Assembly: GCA_965199945.1 (NCBI GenBank)
Contig: OZ241354.1
Span: 2,976,001 to 3,040,000, forward strand
DNA from: VXYL01 sp965199945
GTDB taxonomy: Bacteria > Pseudomonadota > Gammaproteobacteria > Pseudomonadales > Azotimanducaceae
Reading direction: 5' to 3'
Length of the DNA: 64,000 bases
The notes beneath the pieces are model-generated. The model was not told the origin of the DNA. It ran no database searches and saw only the letters and a program-made list of their open reading frames with translations. The translations under genes were made by a program, and so were the position numbers. How positions within the stretch are numbered: the stretch's first letter is position 1; each line of letters opens with the position of its first letter. Of the stretch, positions 17,581 to 25,726 are shown piece after piece.

Positions 17581-17678
17581 TTCCAAGCGTTCCCTTCGAG
17601 CGAGCGGCGCAATGTATTCGCACATCGCCGCAAGTGCAATAGCCCGTTGCGCGAGGCGCCCCAACGCGGCGTCCGGTT

Positions 17679-17882
17679 CTAATCCGAAGGCGACGGCATG
17701 CGCCGGTGTTCCGTTCGCTCCCGCGCAAGCCGCGCCCGGTCCAGCTTCAACAGCAAGCGCTCTTTCTCCGGGTCCCGGGGGCGCCGGCCTGGCACGCGGC
17801 CGGGTGGTTCGCTGGCGAGAATCTTCGCCCAGCGTTCGCGTTTGAGCTGTAGTACTTCGCGCTGGAAGTCGTCGTAGTTCAC
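17679..17882 (-). CDS. small basic protein coupled to a nucleotidyltransferase
   Basis: 67-residue protein, highly charged, with a strongly helical Arg/Lys/Glu-rich composition (for example VLQLKRERWAKILAS and RDPEKERLLLKLDRARLA). I do not recognise a named family. Its GTG start overlaps the stop of the upstream nucleotidyltransferase gene (GTGA), so the two must be expressed together. Being small, basic and coupled, it may be a partner or regulator of the enzyme, as in two-gene toxin-antitoxin modules. This is inference. Confidence 0.6.
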   Translation of the reverse strand: MNYDDFQREVLQLKRERWAKILASEPPGRVPGRRPRDPEKERLLLKLDRARLARERTEHRRMPSPSD

Positions 17883-18463
17883 GGTCTCGTCGCCTCGTCG
17901 TGCAGCCGTCGGGCGGCTCGCGCCTCCTCGGGCACCTTGGCGGTGCGGTCGAGAACGTAGCGCCAGTCGATGCGCTCGACATGCAGCATGGCCAAGCGCC
18001 GCGCCCAGCGGCCGTCTTCGTCGCTGCGCCAATGCACCCATGCCCGAAGCCTGTCGATCAGCAGATCCTCGATGCCGATCACGACGACGCGCAACCCTTC
18101 GACCTCGGTCTCTGTTCTCGGCGCGTCTTCGCCGGGCAGCCCCGGCAGCGCTGGCGCTTCGAACAGCAGGTCGTGGTCGGCGTGGTACCAGTAGCGGCCT
18201 TCGCGCTTGAATCCCAGCTTCTCGAACGCGGCCCCGACTTCCTTGGAGGACGGCAAGGCGAGGTCCATGTCCGCTGTCGCGTAGCCGCCCGCGGTGTAGA
18301 ACTCGAGTGCGCCGCCGCCAACGAGGATCGGCACGATGTCGTGCTCTGCCAACTCCCTGGTGAGCAGCCCCAGCGCCAGCATGCGCCGTCGGCGCGGATC
18401 CGATTCCCCTTGGAGCAGCTTCAGCGCATCGTTGCCGTCGTTGTCGTCCACGGTTTCGATCAT
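17879..18463 (-). CDS. nucleotidyltransferase-fold protein (DUF6036/AbiEii-like)
   Basis: 194-residue protein with a nucleotidyltransferase pattern: the glycine-rich strand ILVGGGALEFYT followed by TADMDLALP, giving the GG...DxD arrangement of the polymerase-beta fold. Later IGIEDLLIDRLRAW resembles the helix that follows the third catalytic strand in AbiEii and related proteins. Such proteins modify RNA, nucleotides or proteins and often act as toxins in toxin-antitoxin or abortive-infection pairs. It is coupled to the small basic gene downstream. Standing alone between L31 and an esterase, it looks like an accessory module. Confidence 0.65.
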   Translation of the reverse strand: MIETVDDNDGNDALKLLQGESDPRRRRMLALGLLTRELAEHDIVPILVGGGALEFYTAGGYATADMDLALPSSKEVGAAFEKLGFKREGRYWYHADHDLLFEAPALPGLPGEDAPRTETEVEGLRVVVIGIEDLLIDRLRAWVHWRSDEDGRWARRLAMLHVERIDWRYVLDRTAKVPEEARAARRLHDEATRP

Positions 18464-18593
18464 ACCGAGGAACGGACTCTCTCTTGCCCGCGGGCGGCAA
18501 GCCCCTCACACGCCCCGGCCTTGCGAGCATGGCACCGACCCGAGCGCGGGTAGGCGGCTATACTCACGTCCGCGGTGCTTAAAGGAGACCAGA

Positions 18594-20054
18594 TTGACGA
18601 CTGTGGAAACGGGCAGCGGGCGGCTGCGGGGAAGACGAAGCGAGGGCGTGAGCGTCTTCAAGGGCATTCCGTTCGCGCAGCCGCCGGTGGGCGACCTGCG
18701 CTGGCGGGCGCCGGTGCCGGCGACGCCTTGGCCCGGTGTGCGGAACGCTCTGCAGTTCGGGCCCTGCGCGATGCAGTCCACAATCGCCGGCGACATCGGC
18801 GAGCTCATTGGCATCGCCACCCACGAAGTCAGCGAAGACTGCCTCTACTTGAACGTCTGGACGCCGGCGGCGGATTCCGGCAAGCGTCCGGTTCTGGTGT
18901 GGATCCACGGCGGCGGAAACACCGTCGGCGCCGGCTCGCAGCCGCGCATCAACGGCGAACATCTGGCGCGGACCGGCGACGTGGTGGTGGTGACGGTGAA
19001 CTACCGCCTCGGCGCATTCGGCTTCCTGCATGCGCCGGAACTCGGCGCGACCGGCAACGAAGCGCTGCTGGATCAAGTCGCCGGGCTGCGCTGGGTGCGC
19101 TCGGAAATCGGCGCGTTCGGCGGCGATCCGAACAACGTCACGGTGTTCGGCCAGTCCGCTGGCGGCTTCGACATCGTGCAGTTGATGGCCCTGCCCGCCG
19201 CCAAGGGCTGCTTCGACAAGGCGGTGCCGATGAGCGGTTCGCTCACGTCGCCGGCGAGCGCGGAAGAGGCCCATGCCAGCGCCGCGGCAATGGCCGCGAA
19301 GTTCGGCGGCTGGGAGGAGATGCGGCGCGTACCGCGGGCAGACGTGCTGGCCGCCCAAGCCGGCGTGCGCTGGCGGCCGACCCTCGACGGCGAGGCGATG
19401 GTCGAAGACGCCGCGGACGTGCTGCAGCGGGGCGACGCGACACGCGGCCTGCCGCTCATGATCGGCCATACGCGGGACGAGTCGACGCTGTTCACGCTCT
19501 TCGACCAGCGCTTGCGCGGCTTGCACCGCGCCGGATTGGTCGAATGGGCGCGCGCCGCCTTCGACGACCGGGCGGAAGACGCGGTGGCCGCCTACGAGCA
19601 AGATCGGGCGGCGGCCGGCCTGCCCACCGCGCCCTACGACGTCTGCGCGGCCATCGCCACGGACCGCATGTTCAGAATGCCGGCGATCCGCACCGCCGAT
19701 TGCCACGGCGCACACACGCAGCAGATCTGGATGTACCGCTTCGATCGCGAATCGCCGGCGCACGACGGGCGCTTGGGTTCCTGCCACTCTCTCGACATCC
19801 CGTTCGTCTGGGGCACCCACGGCCTCGCCGACATGCAGCGCTTCTGCGGCACCGGCGCGGGTGTTGAAAGGTTGTCCGAGCGCGTCATGGCCAGCTATCT
19901 CGCGTTCGCCCGCGACGGCAATCCAGCGACGGCGGAGACGGGCGACTGGCCTTGCTACGAATCCGAACGGCGCGCCACGATGCTGTTCGGCGACGAGTTC
20001 GAAGTGGTCGACGCGCCCCTCGACGCAGTGCGCGGGCTTTGGGAACAGGGATAA
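18594..20054 (+). CDS. type B carboxylesterase (cytoplasmic form)
   Basis: 486-residue serine esterase without signal peptide. It shows FKGIPFAQPPVGDLRW at the N-terminus, EDCLYLNVWTP, the oxyanion segment HGGGNTVGAG, the nucleophile in FGQSAGG and a C-terminal GSCHSLDIPFVWG that supplies the His. A TTG start at 18594 is supported by AAAGGAG seven bases upstream. The more distant in-frame starts lack this. A TATACT hexamer at 18559-18564 could be a -10 element. Its stop codon overlaps ATG at 20054 in the frame of the TonB receptor (TAATG), so esterase and receptor may form one uptake-and-hydrolysis unit. Confidence 0.9.
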   Translation: MTTVETGSGRLRGRRSEGVSVFKGIPFAQPPVGDLRWRAPVPATPWPGVRNALQFGPCAMQSTIAGDIGELIGIATHEVSEDCLYLNVWTPAADSGKRPVLVWIHGGGNTVGAGSQPRINGEHLARTGDVVVVTVNYRLGAFGFLHAPELGATGNEALLDQVAGLRWVRSEIGAFGGDPNNVTVFGQSAGGFDIVQLMALPAAKGCFDKAVPMSGSLTSPASAEEAHASAAAMAAKFGGWEEMRRVPRADVLAAQAGVRWRPTLDGEAMVEDAADVLQRGDATRGLPLMIGHTRDESTLFTLFDQRLRGLHRAGLVEWARAAFDDRAEDAVAAYEQDRAAAGLPTAPYDVCAAIATDRMFRMPAIRTADCHGAHTQQIWMYRFDRESPAHDGRLGSCHSLDIPFVWGTHGLADMQRFCGTGAGVERLSERVMASYLAFARDGNPATAETGDWPCYESERRATMLFGDEFEVVDAPLDAVRGLWEQG

Positions 20055-20098
20055 TGCTCGGGCCGGCTGCCCGCGCGACTGCGGCAGGCTCGAACGGC

Positions 20099-22186
20099 AT
20101 GAGGATGCGCCGCCCGGGAACCCTGTTGCGACGTTGCGCCTTGGCGGCGTTCGCGTGCGCTGTGACATTCGGTTTTGGTTCGCAGCCGGCGGCCAACGAC
20201 CAGCACGCGCTTGAGGAAATCATCGTGCGCGCCGAGGCGTCCGTGGCCGCTCGCCAAGGGACGGTCGGCAGCCTCGCCACGGTGGATGGCGAAGACGTGG
20301 CGCTGGTGCGCGCCAACCATCCGCACGAGGTCTTCGTGCGCGTGCCAGGGGTGTGGATCTCGCGCGGATCCGGGCAGGAACACCTCACCGCGATTCGCTC
20401 CGGCGTGCTGGCCGGCCCCGGCGCCTGCGGCGGGTTTCTGCTGCTCGAGAACGGCATCCCGATCCGTCCAGCCGGCTTCTGCAATGTCAACAACCTGTTT
20501 GAGATGAACACGGAGCAGGCAGCTGCCGTGGAGGTCGTGCGCGGCCCCGCGAGCGGCCTGTTCGGCGGCAACGCGCTGCATGGCGTCGTCAACGTGGTCA
20601 CTGGCGCGGCCACGGACGGTTGGCGCGGCAGCGTGGAAGCGGGGCCCTACGAATACGTCCAAGGGCGGCTCGCCGGCGGCGGCGAACGGGGCGGCGTCGC
20701 GCTACTCGGCACGTCCTCGGGCGGCTACCGCGACGAGACGGGCTACGGCCAGCACAAGGTCGCCGCGAGCCACGGCGCCGCACGTGGCGGTTGGCAGGCG
20801 GCAACCACGGTCGTGGCCACTGCGCTCAATCAGGAGACCGGCGGCTTCGTGCGCGGCTTCGAGGCGTACGATTCGGCGAATCGGCGCAGCAATCCCAATC
20901 CGGAAGCGTATCGGGACGCCTGGTCGGCGCGCGCCAGCACGGTGCTGCGCCGCGACCTCAGGGAGGGCCGCACGTTGACTATCACGCCCTATGCGCGGCG
21001 TTCCGCCATGACCTTCCTGCAGCATTGGCTGCCCGGACAGCCCCTCGAACACAACGCCCAGCGCAGCGCCGGCGCGATGCTGCGTTTGCGCGGCGACGAC
21101 GGCGCGCGCCAATGGAGCGCCGGCGCGGTGGCGGAGGTCTTCAACGCGGAGCTGGCGGAGCGCCAGCGCGCGGCCACCCAGGGTTCGGCTTTTCTGCAAG
21201 CAACGCGCCCGGCCGGCACCCACTACGACTATCGCGTGGACGGCCTCACGGCGGCGGCGTTCTTCGACCTTCGCGCCGCGCTCGGCGACGCCTTGGCGGT
21301 GGTGGCCAGCGCCCGCGCGGAACGCAACAGCTACGACTACGACAACCTGCATCTCGACGGCAACAGCCGCGACGACGGCACGGCCTGCGGCTTCGGCGGC
21401 TGCCTCTACATGCGGCCGGCGGATCGTCGGGACGCCTTCTTCAACGTCGCCGGGCGCTTGGGCCTCGATTGGTCGCCATCGCCGAACAACACTCTCTACG
21501 CCGTGGCCGGCCAAGGCTTTCGCCCGCCGCAGACCACCGAGCTATACCGTTTGCAGCGCGGCCAAGAGGTGGCGGCCCTCGACAGCGAGACGCTGCGTTC
21601 CGTGGAGGCCGGTTGGCGCGCGCAGTCGAATGCGTTCGCCGGCCATGTCGCGGTCTATGCCCACGCGACCGACAACCTGATCTTCCGCGACGCCAACGGC
21701 TTCAACGTCAGCGACGGCGCGACCGAGTCCGTCGGCATCGAGGCGGACCTGCGTTGGAGCGGCGCGCGCAACGGCATCGACTTGGCGCTCAGCCATGCGC
21801 GGCATCGCTACGCGTTCACCCGCGACGCCAGCCGCGGCGAGCGCATCGTCGACGGCGCCGACGTCGACACGGCGCCGCGCTGGCTCGGCAGCGCGCGCTG
21901 GCAGTGGCGTGGGCCAACCCTGGTTTCGGAGCTTGAAGTCGCGCACATCGGCGCGCATTTCATCGATGCGGCCAACACCGCGCGCTACGGCGGCCACACG
22001 GTGGCGAACTGGCGCGGGTCCTGGCGCGCGACGCCGCGGGTCCGGCTGTTCGCCCGCGTCCTCAATCTTCTCGACACGCCCTACGCCGACCGCGCCGACT
22101 ACGCCTTCGGCAGCTACCGCTACTTTCCAGGGATGCCGCGCCAAGTCTACGTCGGCATCGAGGGCGAGATCGCCGAAGGCGGCTGA
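20099..22186 (+). CDS. TonB-dependent receptor, siderophore/cobalamin-type
   Basis: Outer-membrane receptor of about 695 residues with a signal peptide (MRMRRPGTLLRRCALAAFAC and following). The plug domain contains FVRVPGVWISRGSGQEHL, VEVVRGPASGLFGGNALHG and VVNVVTG. A beta barrel follows, with the TonB-receptor C-terminal box LLDTPYADRADYAFG. Shorter than the receptor at 5350 and closer to the FepA/BtuB class. The start is uncertain: ATG at 20054 overlaps the esterase stop and would add 15 residues, but ATG at 20099 gives a normal signal peptide. The barrel ends in a short Gly-rich tail rather than a terminal Phe. Ligand unknown. Confidence 0.88.
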   Translation: MRMRRPGTLLRRCALAAFACAVTFGFGSQPAANDQHALEEIIVRAEASVAARQGTVGSLATVDGEDVALVRANHPHEVFVRVPGVWISRGSGQEHLTAIRSGVLAGPGACGGFLLLENGIPIRPAGFCNVNNLFEMNTEQAAAVEVVRGPASGLFGGNALHGVVNVVTGAATDGWRGSVEAGPYEYVQGRLAGGGERGGVALLGTSSGGYRDETGYGQHKVAASHGAARGGWQAATTVVATALNQETGGFVRGFEAYDSANRRSNPNPEAYRDAWSARASTVLRRDLREGRTLTITPYARRSAMTFLQHWLPGQPLEHNAQRSAGAMLRLRGDDGARQWSAGAVAEVFNAELAERQRAATQGSAFLQATRPAGTHYDYRVDGLTAAAFFDLRAALGDALAVVASARAERNSYDYDNLHLDGNSRDDGTACGFGGCLYMRPADRRDAFFNVAGRLGLDWSPSPNNTLYAVAGQGFRPPQTTELYRLQRGQEVAALDSETLRSVEAGWRAQSNAFAGHVAVYAHATDNLIFRDANGFNVSDGATESVGIEADLRWSGARNGIDLALSHARHRYAFTRDASRGERIVDGADVDTAPRWLGSARWQWRGPTLVSELEVAHIGAHFIDAANTARYGGHTVANWRGSWRATPRVRLFARVLNLLDTPYADRADYAFGSYRYFPGMPRQVYVGIEGEIAEGG

Positions 22187-22211
22187 AGCTGGTTCGCCAG
22201 GCGCTTGGGCG

Positions 22212-23408
22212 TCAGGCTTCGCGGGCTTCCAGATAGCGCATCAGCAGACCCGGATGCAGCGCTTGCAGGGCCTTGCGGTTGGCCATCTCCTGACGGTCGC
22301 TGCCGCCGGCGACAAGGGCGATCAGGATGTCGAAAGCGCGTTCCGGCGCACTGTCGCCGTTGCAAGGCGTCGCGTTCACGACCAGCGCTTGATCCGGGAG
22401 AACGGCCCAGGCCGGCAGCCAAGCTGTCGAAAGGGCCGGTTCGATGTCCGCATCGAGCATGTCCTGCCATGCCTTCTGCAAGGCGGCGTCGGGGAGTCGT
22501 CGCTGCTCGACCAGCTGCTCGAAGTGGTCCGGATCGCGCCAGCAGAGCGCGAACCAATGCTGGCGCGCAATCGCGGCGCGACGCAAACGCCATTCGGCTT
22601 CCGCCAGCCAGCCTGTCAGATGCGCATTGCCCGCATGGTCGACGACCGCATGCACGGTGCGCCGCACGCTGGCCCAATCGAGGCCATTGCGGTAGGCCCA
22701 GGCGGCGTGGCCGTGGGGATCGAACGAGTCGAAAGGCACGCCTTCGAGGGCGCGGCCCAAGTCGCGCCAGAGGGGCACCATGAAGTCCCGCGCCTGCGCA
22801 TCGAGCACGGCACTGGCGGCCGGCAGCCAACGCTGTTCAAGTTCGCTGCGCCGTTGCTTGACGTCTTCGGACTGTGCGGGCGCAGCCTTGAGAGCGTCGA
22901 TGAGCGTCGTCGCAAACGGCAGTACCCAGTGCTGGGGACTGATGTCCGCCAGCCGCCGCAAGCGTTCTGCGGCCGTTTCGACATCGCGCGCCAGCAGGGC
23001 CGCCGCCACGTCGTTTGCGGCGCTCGACTCTTCCGTGTCCATGAAGAGATCGAGCTGAGCGCGCCCATCCGCAGCCTGGAACTTGGTGCGGAGCATTTCG
23101 TCGAGGCTGGCGTCGGCGGACGCCCGAAGTTCGGCGCCGGCATTGCCTTCGATCCCGTAGACAGCGATTGCCTGCGGCTCCAGCTTCAATGCCTGCGCCG
23201 AGACGTGCAGATCTCGAAGCAGACCGCGGGTGTCGCTCGGGCCGTCGGCGAAGTCGCCATCGAGGGTGTCGCGTTCGCCGCGCAGCCAGGCGTGGTAGTC
23301 GTCGTAGTGGAGTTTGTTGGTCGCCAGCAGCAGATCCAAGGGCGACCACGCGCCGTGCTCGGCGAGCAGCCGGTGCATGGCGTTCTGGGCTTCCTCGAGC
23401 GGCGTCAT
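22212..23408 (-). CDS. uncharacterised all-helical protein
   Basis: 398-residue protein I do not recognise. It has no signal peptide and no membrane segment, and is rich in Ala, Leu, Trp and Arg in helical patterns reminiscent of TPR-like or other alpha-solenoid repeats (for example VAAALLARDVETAAERLRRL and GWLAEAEWRLRRAAIARQHW). The coding pattern and length support a real gene. It is convergent with the TonB receptor and its start is followed upstream by a 335-base noncoding stretch with a perfect hairpin. No function is proposed. Confidence 0.7.
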   Translation of the reverse strand: MTPLEEAQNAMHRLLAEHGAWSPLDLLLATNKLHYDDYHAWLRGERDTLDGDFADGPSDTRGLLRDLHVSAQALKLEPQAIAVYGIEGNAGAELRASADASLDEMLRTKFQAADGRAQLDLFMDTEESSAANDVAAALLARDVETAAERLRRLADISPQHWVLPFATTLIDALKAAPAQSEDVKQRRSELEQRWLPAASAVLDAQARDFMVPLWRDLGRALEGVPFDSFDPHGHAAWAYRNGLDWASVRRTVHAVVDHAGNAHLTGWLAEAEWRLRRAAIARQHWFALCWRDPDHFEQLVEQRRLPDAALQKAWQDMLDADIEPALSTAWLPAWAVLPDQALVVNATPCNGDSAPERAFDILIALVAGGSDRQEMANRKALQALHPGLLMRYLEAREA

Positions 23409-23553
23409 CGCTCAAGGCGGGCGGCACCGCGAAGGCGATCCTGGCCCGCCGGCGCAATGAAAGCGCGAGTGCCGCGTCTGCCGGCAGCCAGCGAATTGCG
23501 ATCTGGTACGGTGCCCACGGAAGCTCCTTGTCGCCGCTCCATCCCTCGGCGAC

Positions 23554-23579
23554 GACTGCGATGCTAGCGCATCGCAGTC
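23554..23579. repeat. perfect 11-bp inverted repeat, 4-base loop
   Basis: GACTGCGATGC and its exact complement flank TAGC. The stem lies about 145 bases upstream of the helical-protein gene. It has no T-run. It could be an operator, an attenuator in the leader of that gene, or a small mobile-repeat unit. Confidence 0.6.
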
Positions 23580-23693
23580 GAGCATTCGCCGTCTTGTGCG
23601 GCCCCGACGCCTCTTCGCGTCCAGCTGGGTCGAGAAGGCCTTTGCTGGCCTTGCATCGCTCCCGCCCTCGTGCAACGCATCGGCGACGTTCGT

Positions 23694-23731
23694 CTGCCTT
23701 GTTCCAGCACGCACGCGCCGGAACAAGGCAG
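23694..23731 (-). terminator. 12-bp stem-loop behind the small secreted-protein gene
   Basis: Arms CTGCCTTGTTCC (23694-23705) and GGAACAAGGCAG (23720-23731) pair perfectly around a 14-base loop, starting 12 bases past the stop codon of the minus-strand gene. No T-tract, so possibly Rho-assisted. Confidence 0.6.
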
Positions 23732-23743
23732 GTGCCTAGGCCG

Positions 23744-24016
23744 CTAGAACCAAGGCAGCATTGCCACACTCGCGCAACCGACGAAAGTGTCGGTCGTGGA
23801 AGTCGAGCCGAAGCCCCACGTCGACTCGACCGACGGATCGAACATGCCGAAGTTGCCCACATAGCCGGTGTTGCAGCCAAAGAACGACCCGTATGCGTGT
23901 GCCGCACCGCCCACGCCAGGGACCAACGCCGCGCCCGGCGCCGAAGGCGTGCCGAACACCAGGACGACCAACGCCAACGCAACGGGACCGGCGAGTGACT
24001 TCAAAATGCGCTTCAT
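23744..24016 (-). CDS. small secreted protein, function unknown
   Basis: 90-residue protein with a clear signal peptide (MKRILKSLAGPVALALVVLV and on, cleavage near the Ala/Gly/Pro-rich stretch around residue 29). The mature part is short, Gly/Ser/Thr/Phe-rich and carries two cysteines (FFGCNTGY and FVGCASVA) that could form a disulfide. The ATG at 24016 is preferred because GGAG lies seven bases upstream; an ATG six bases earlier is too close to it. It is transcribed divergently from the XRE-ImmA gene and has its own hairpin terminator. No family recognised. Confidence 0.6.
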   Translation of the reverse strand: MKRILKSLAGPVALALVVLVFGTPSAPGAALVPGVGGAAHAYGSFFGCNTGYVGNFGMFDPSVESTWGFGSTSTTDTFVGCASVAMLPWF

Positions 24017-24347
24017 CTTCATTCTCCTTTGCTGGGCGATGCCCAGACTTGGTTTCACAATCCGGCTCGTGCCGGGTTTCCGCGACCCCGCCATGCCGTC
24101 TTTTTCGGCTCGGCAGGTCGCGTTCTGGGCAGTGTGCATGTCCAGAAGAGGCGGAAAAAAGCGACATCCGCCCGTCACCACGTAGGAAATCGCCGTTTTC
24201 TGGCCACAGAGATCGCCGATGCGGAGACCGCACACGGACGAGCGCAAGATTCGGCTGCCGGACGCGCCGCATTAAAGGTGCGCCCGTCAACGGTGGTGCC
24301 GGAAAAAGGACAGCCAATCCGCGATCGAGTGCGAATAGCATGACATT

Positions 24348-24369
24348 CTTGCACATGGTAAGGTGCAAG
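24348..24369 (+). promoter_or_regulatory. candidate operator of the XRE-ImmA regulator
   Basis: CTTGCAC and GTGCAAG form perfect 7-bp arms separated by eight bases, centred about 35 bases upstream of the regulator start. Size and position suit a binding site for a dimeric HTH protein controlling its own gene and perhaps the divergent small secreted protein. Confidence 0.5.
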
Positions 24370-24393
24370 CCACAGACCAAGCAGGTGCGGGCG

Positions 24394-25491
24394 ATGGCGA
24401 TCGGGGCACGGATCAAGGCATTGAGGCTGCAGCGCGGCCTCTCGCAGGATGCGCTTGCGCGCATTTTCGGATTCAAGGACCGGCAGACCGTCTCCGCCAT
24501 CGAGACTGGCGTGCGGGCGCTGACCGCTGCGGAACTCGTCGTTGCCGTGGAAGAGCTGGGCGTCGGTCTGGACTACTTCACTGATTCGTTCCGTCTCGAC
24601 GGCGAAGCGCGGTTTTCGTGGCGGCAGAGCGGCGTGCCCGCGGAGCAGCTTCAGGCGTATGAGCAGACGGCCGGACGGTGGATCGGCGCATACCGCGCAT
24701 TGGCGGCGGAGGCGGGCTGGCCGGTGCCATTGATGCGGCGGACGCTGGGTTTGACCAGAGCGTCCAAGTTCGAGGAAGCGATTGAGGCCGGCGAGCGGTT
24801 TGCGCAGGAACTGGAACTCGGGCCGGTGCCGGCCTTGCGCCTCGCGTCGGCGATGGAAGCGGAACTCAGCATCCTCGTGCTGATGGTGGACGCGCAGGCG
24901 GGCATATCGGGTGCCGCCTGCCGCCTCCCGGAGCTCGACGCCGTCTTGATCGCCCGCAGCGAAGTCGCCGGGCGCCGGCACTTCGACCTCGCGCACGAGT
25001 TGTTCCACATCCTCACATGGGACGCGATGCCGCCCGAGCATGTCGAGGCCGCCAGCGACTTCGGCGGCAACCGCGTTGAACAGCTGGCGAACAACTTCGC
25101 CGCGGCGGTGCTGATGCCCTCGTCTGCGTTGCGAGAGTTCGACGGCTGTGCGCGGCTGGACATGGACGAACTGATAGCGCGGTTGAACGCGGTGGCGGAC
25201 GAACTCCAAGTGACGTCATCGGCGCTGCGGTGGCGCTTGGCAGCCCTGCGGCGGCTCACCAAGGCAAAGGCGCAAGCCATCCCAGAGAGTGCCTTGCGCA
25301 ACAACGGCCACGAGTCGGCGCCCCGCGAGCAGCCCCCGCTATTCTCGAAGCCGTTCATGGAACTGCTGGCTGCCGCTCTGGGCAGGGGGAGCATCTCGGT
25401 TCGGCGCGCCGCGTCTCTGTGCGGGCTCACGATCGAGGGGCTGGATGAACCGTTCGCAGCCCACGGCGTCGAGCAGGCGATCGAACTGTGA
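24394..25491 (+). CDS. XRE-family HTH regulator fused to ImmA/IrrE metallopeptidase
   Basis: 365-residue two-domain protein. Residues 1-65 are an XRE-type HTH (IKALRLQRGLSQDALARIFG, then RQTVSAIETG). Residues about 150-270 are an ImmA/IrrE-like zinc peptidase with HELFH at 201-205 and a downstream NRVEQLANNFAAAVLMP that supplies the third ligand and core helix. Such proteins sense damage or infection, cleave a repressor, or serve as antitoxins. ATG at 24394 is chosen since the inverted repeat at 24348-24369 then lies upstream as an operator; GTG at 24385 is an alternative. Its stop overlaps a PIN-domain gene (GTGA) that is now broken, so it was probably the antitoxin half of a pair. Confidence 0.85.
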   Translation: MAIGARIKALRLQRGLSQDALARIFGFKDRQTVSAIETGVRALTAAELVVAVEELGVGLDYFTDSFRLDGEARFSWRQSGVPAEQLQAYEQTAGRWIGAYRALAAEAGWPVPLMRRTLGLTRASKFEEAIEAGERFAQELELGPVPALRLASAMEAELSILVLMVDAQAGISGAACRLPELDAVLIARSEVAGRRHFDLAHELFHILTWDAMPPEHVEAASDFGGNRVEQLANNFAAAVLMPSSALREFDGCARLDMDELIARLNAVADELQVTSSALRWRLAALRRLTKAKAQAIPESALRNNGHESAPREQPPLFSKPFMELLAAALGRGSISVRRAASLCGLTIEGLDEPFAAHGVEQAIEL

Positions 25492-25723
25492 GCGATGCGC
25501 ATGGTCGCGACCCATCGGTGCTCGTAGACACGAACGTCATCATCGACGCGTACGGAACGCGTTCATGGCGAGCACTGTCCGGGGGTTGGAGTTGTCCGCA
25601 AGGGCTTAGCGTTCGAGGACGTTGACAATGGCTGTCGTCAGAGGCGGTGCCGCAACATGACCGAACAGCGCATCAGCATGAGCTTCCAAGAGCAAGCGAA
25701 AAACCGCTCGCGCATCTTACCGT
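25488..25723 (+). pseudogene. disrupted PIN-domain toxin gene
   Basis: A GTG overlapping the XRE-ImmA stop opens a frame reading SVLVDTNVIIDAYGTRSWRA, the usual start of a PIN domain with its first catalytic Asp. After about 32 residues the sequence stops resembling a PIN domain, and the frame ends after 45 residues. Another frame then carries coding-like text (AFEDVDNGCRQR, RISMSFQEQAKNRSR) to a stop near 25723. The catalytic acidic residues of the second half are missing. It looks like a frameshifted and truncated toxin, cut short at the convergent TIR gene. The XRE-ImmA protein is therefore left without an active partner. Confidence 0.7.
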
Positions 25724-25726
25724 GAG

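Larger units (their letters stand above)
23409..23743. other. noncoding interval with two perfect hairpins
   Basis: No convincing gene is seen here; the open frames are Arg/Ser-rich and look like noise. The interval contains the hairpins at 23554-23579 and 23694-23731. It should include the promoter of the minus-strand helical-protein gene ending at 22212 and the terminator of the small secreted protein gene. Confidence 0.5.

Noticed and set aside
23412..23726. 104-codon minus-strand frame
   Set aside because: Arg/Ser-rich noise that spans two perfect hairpins.
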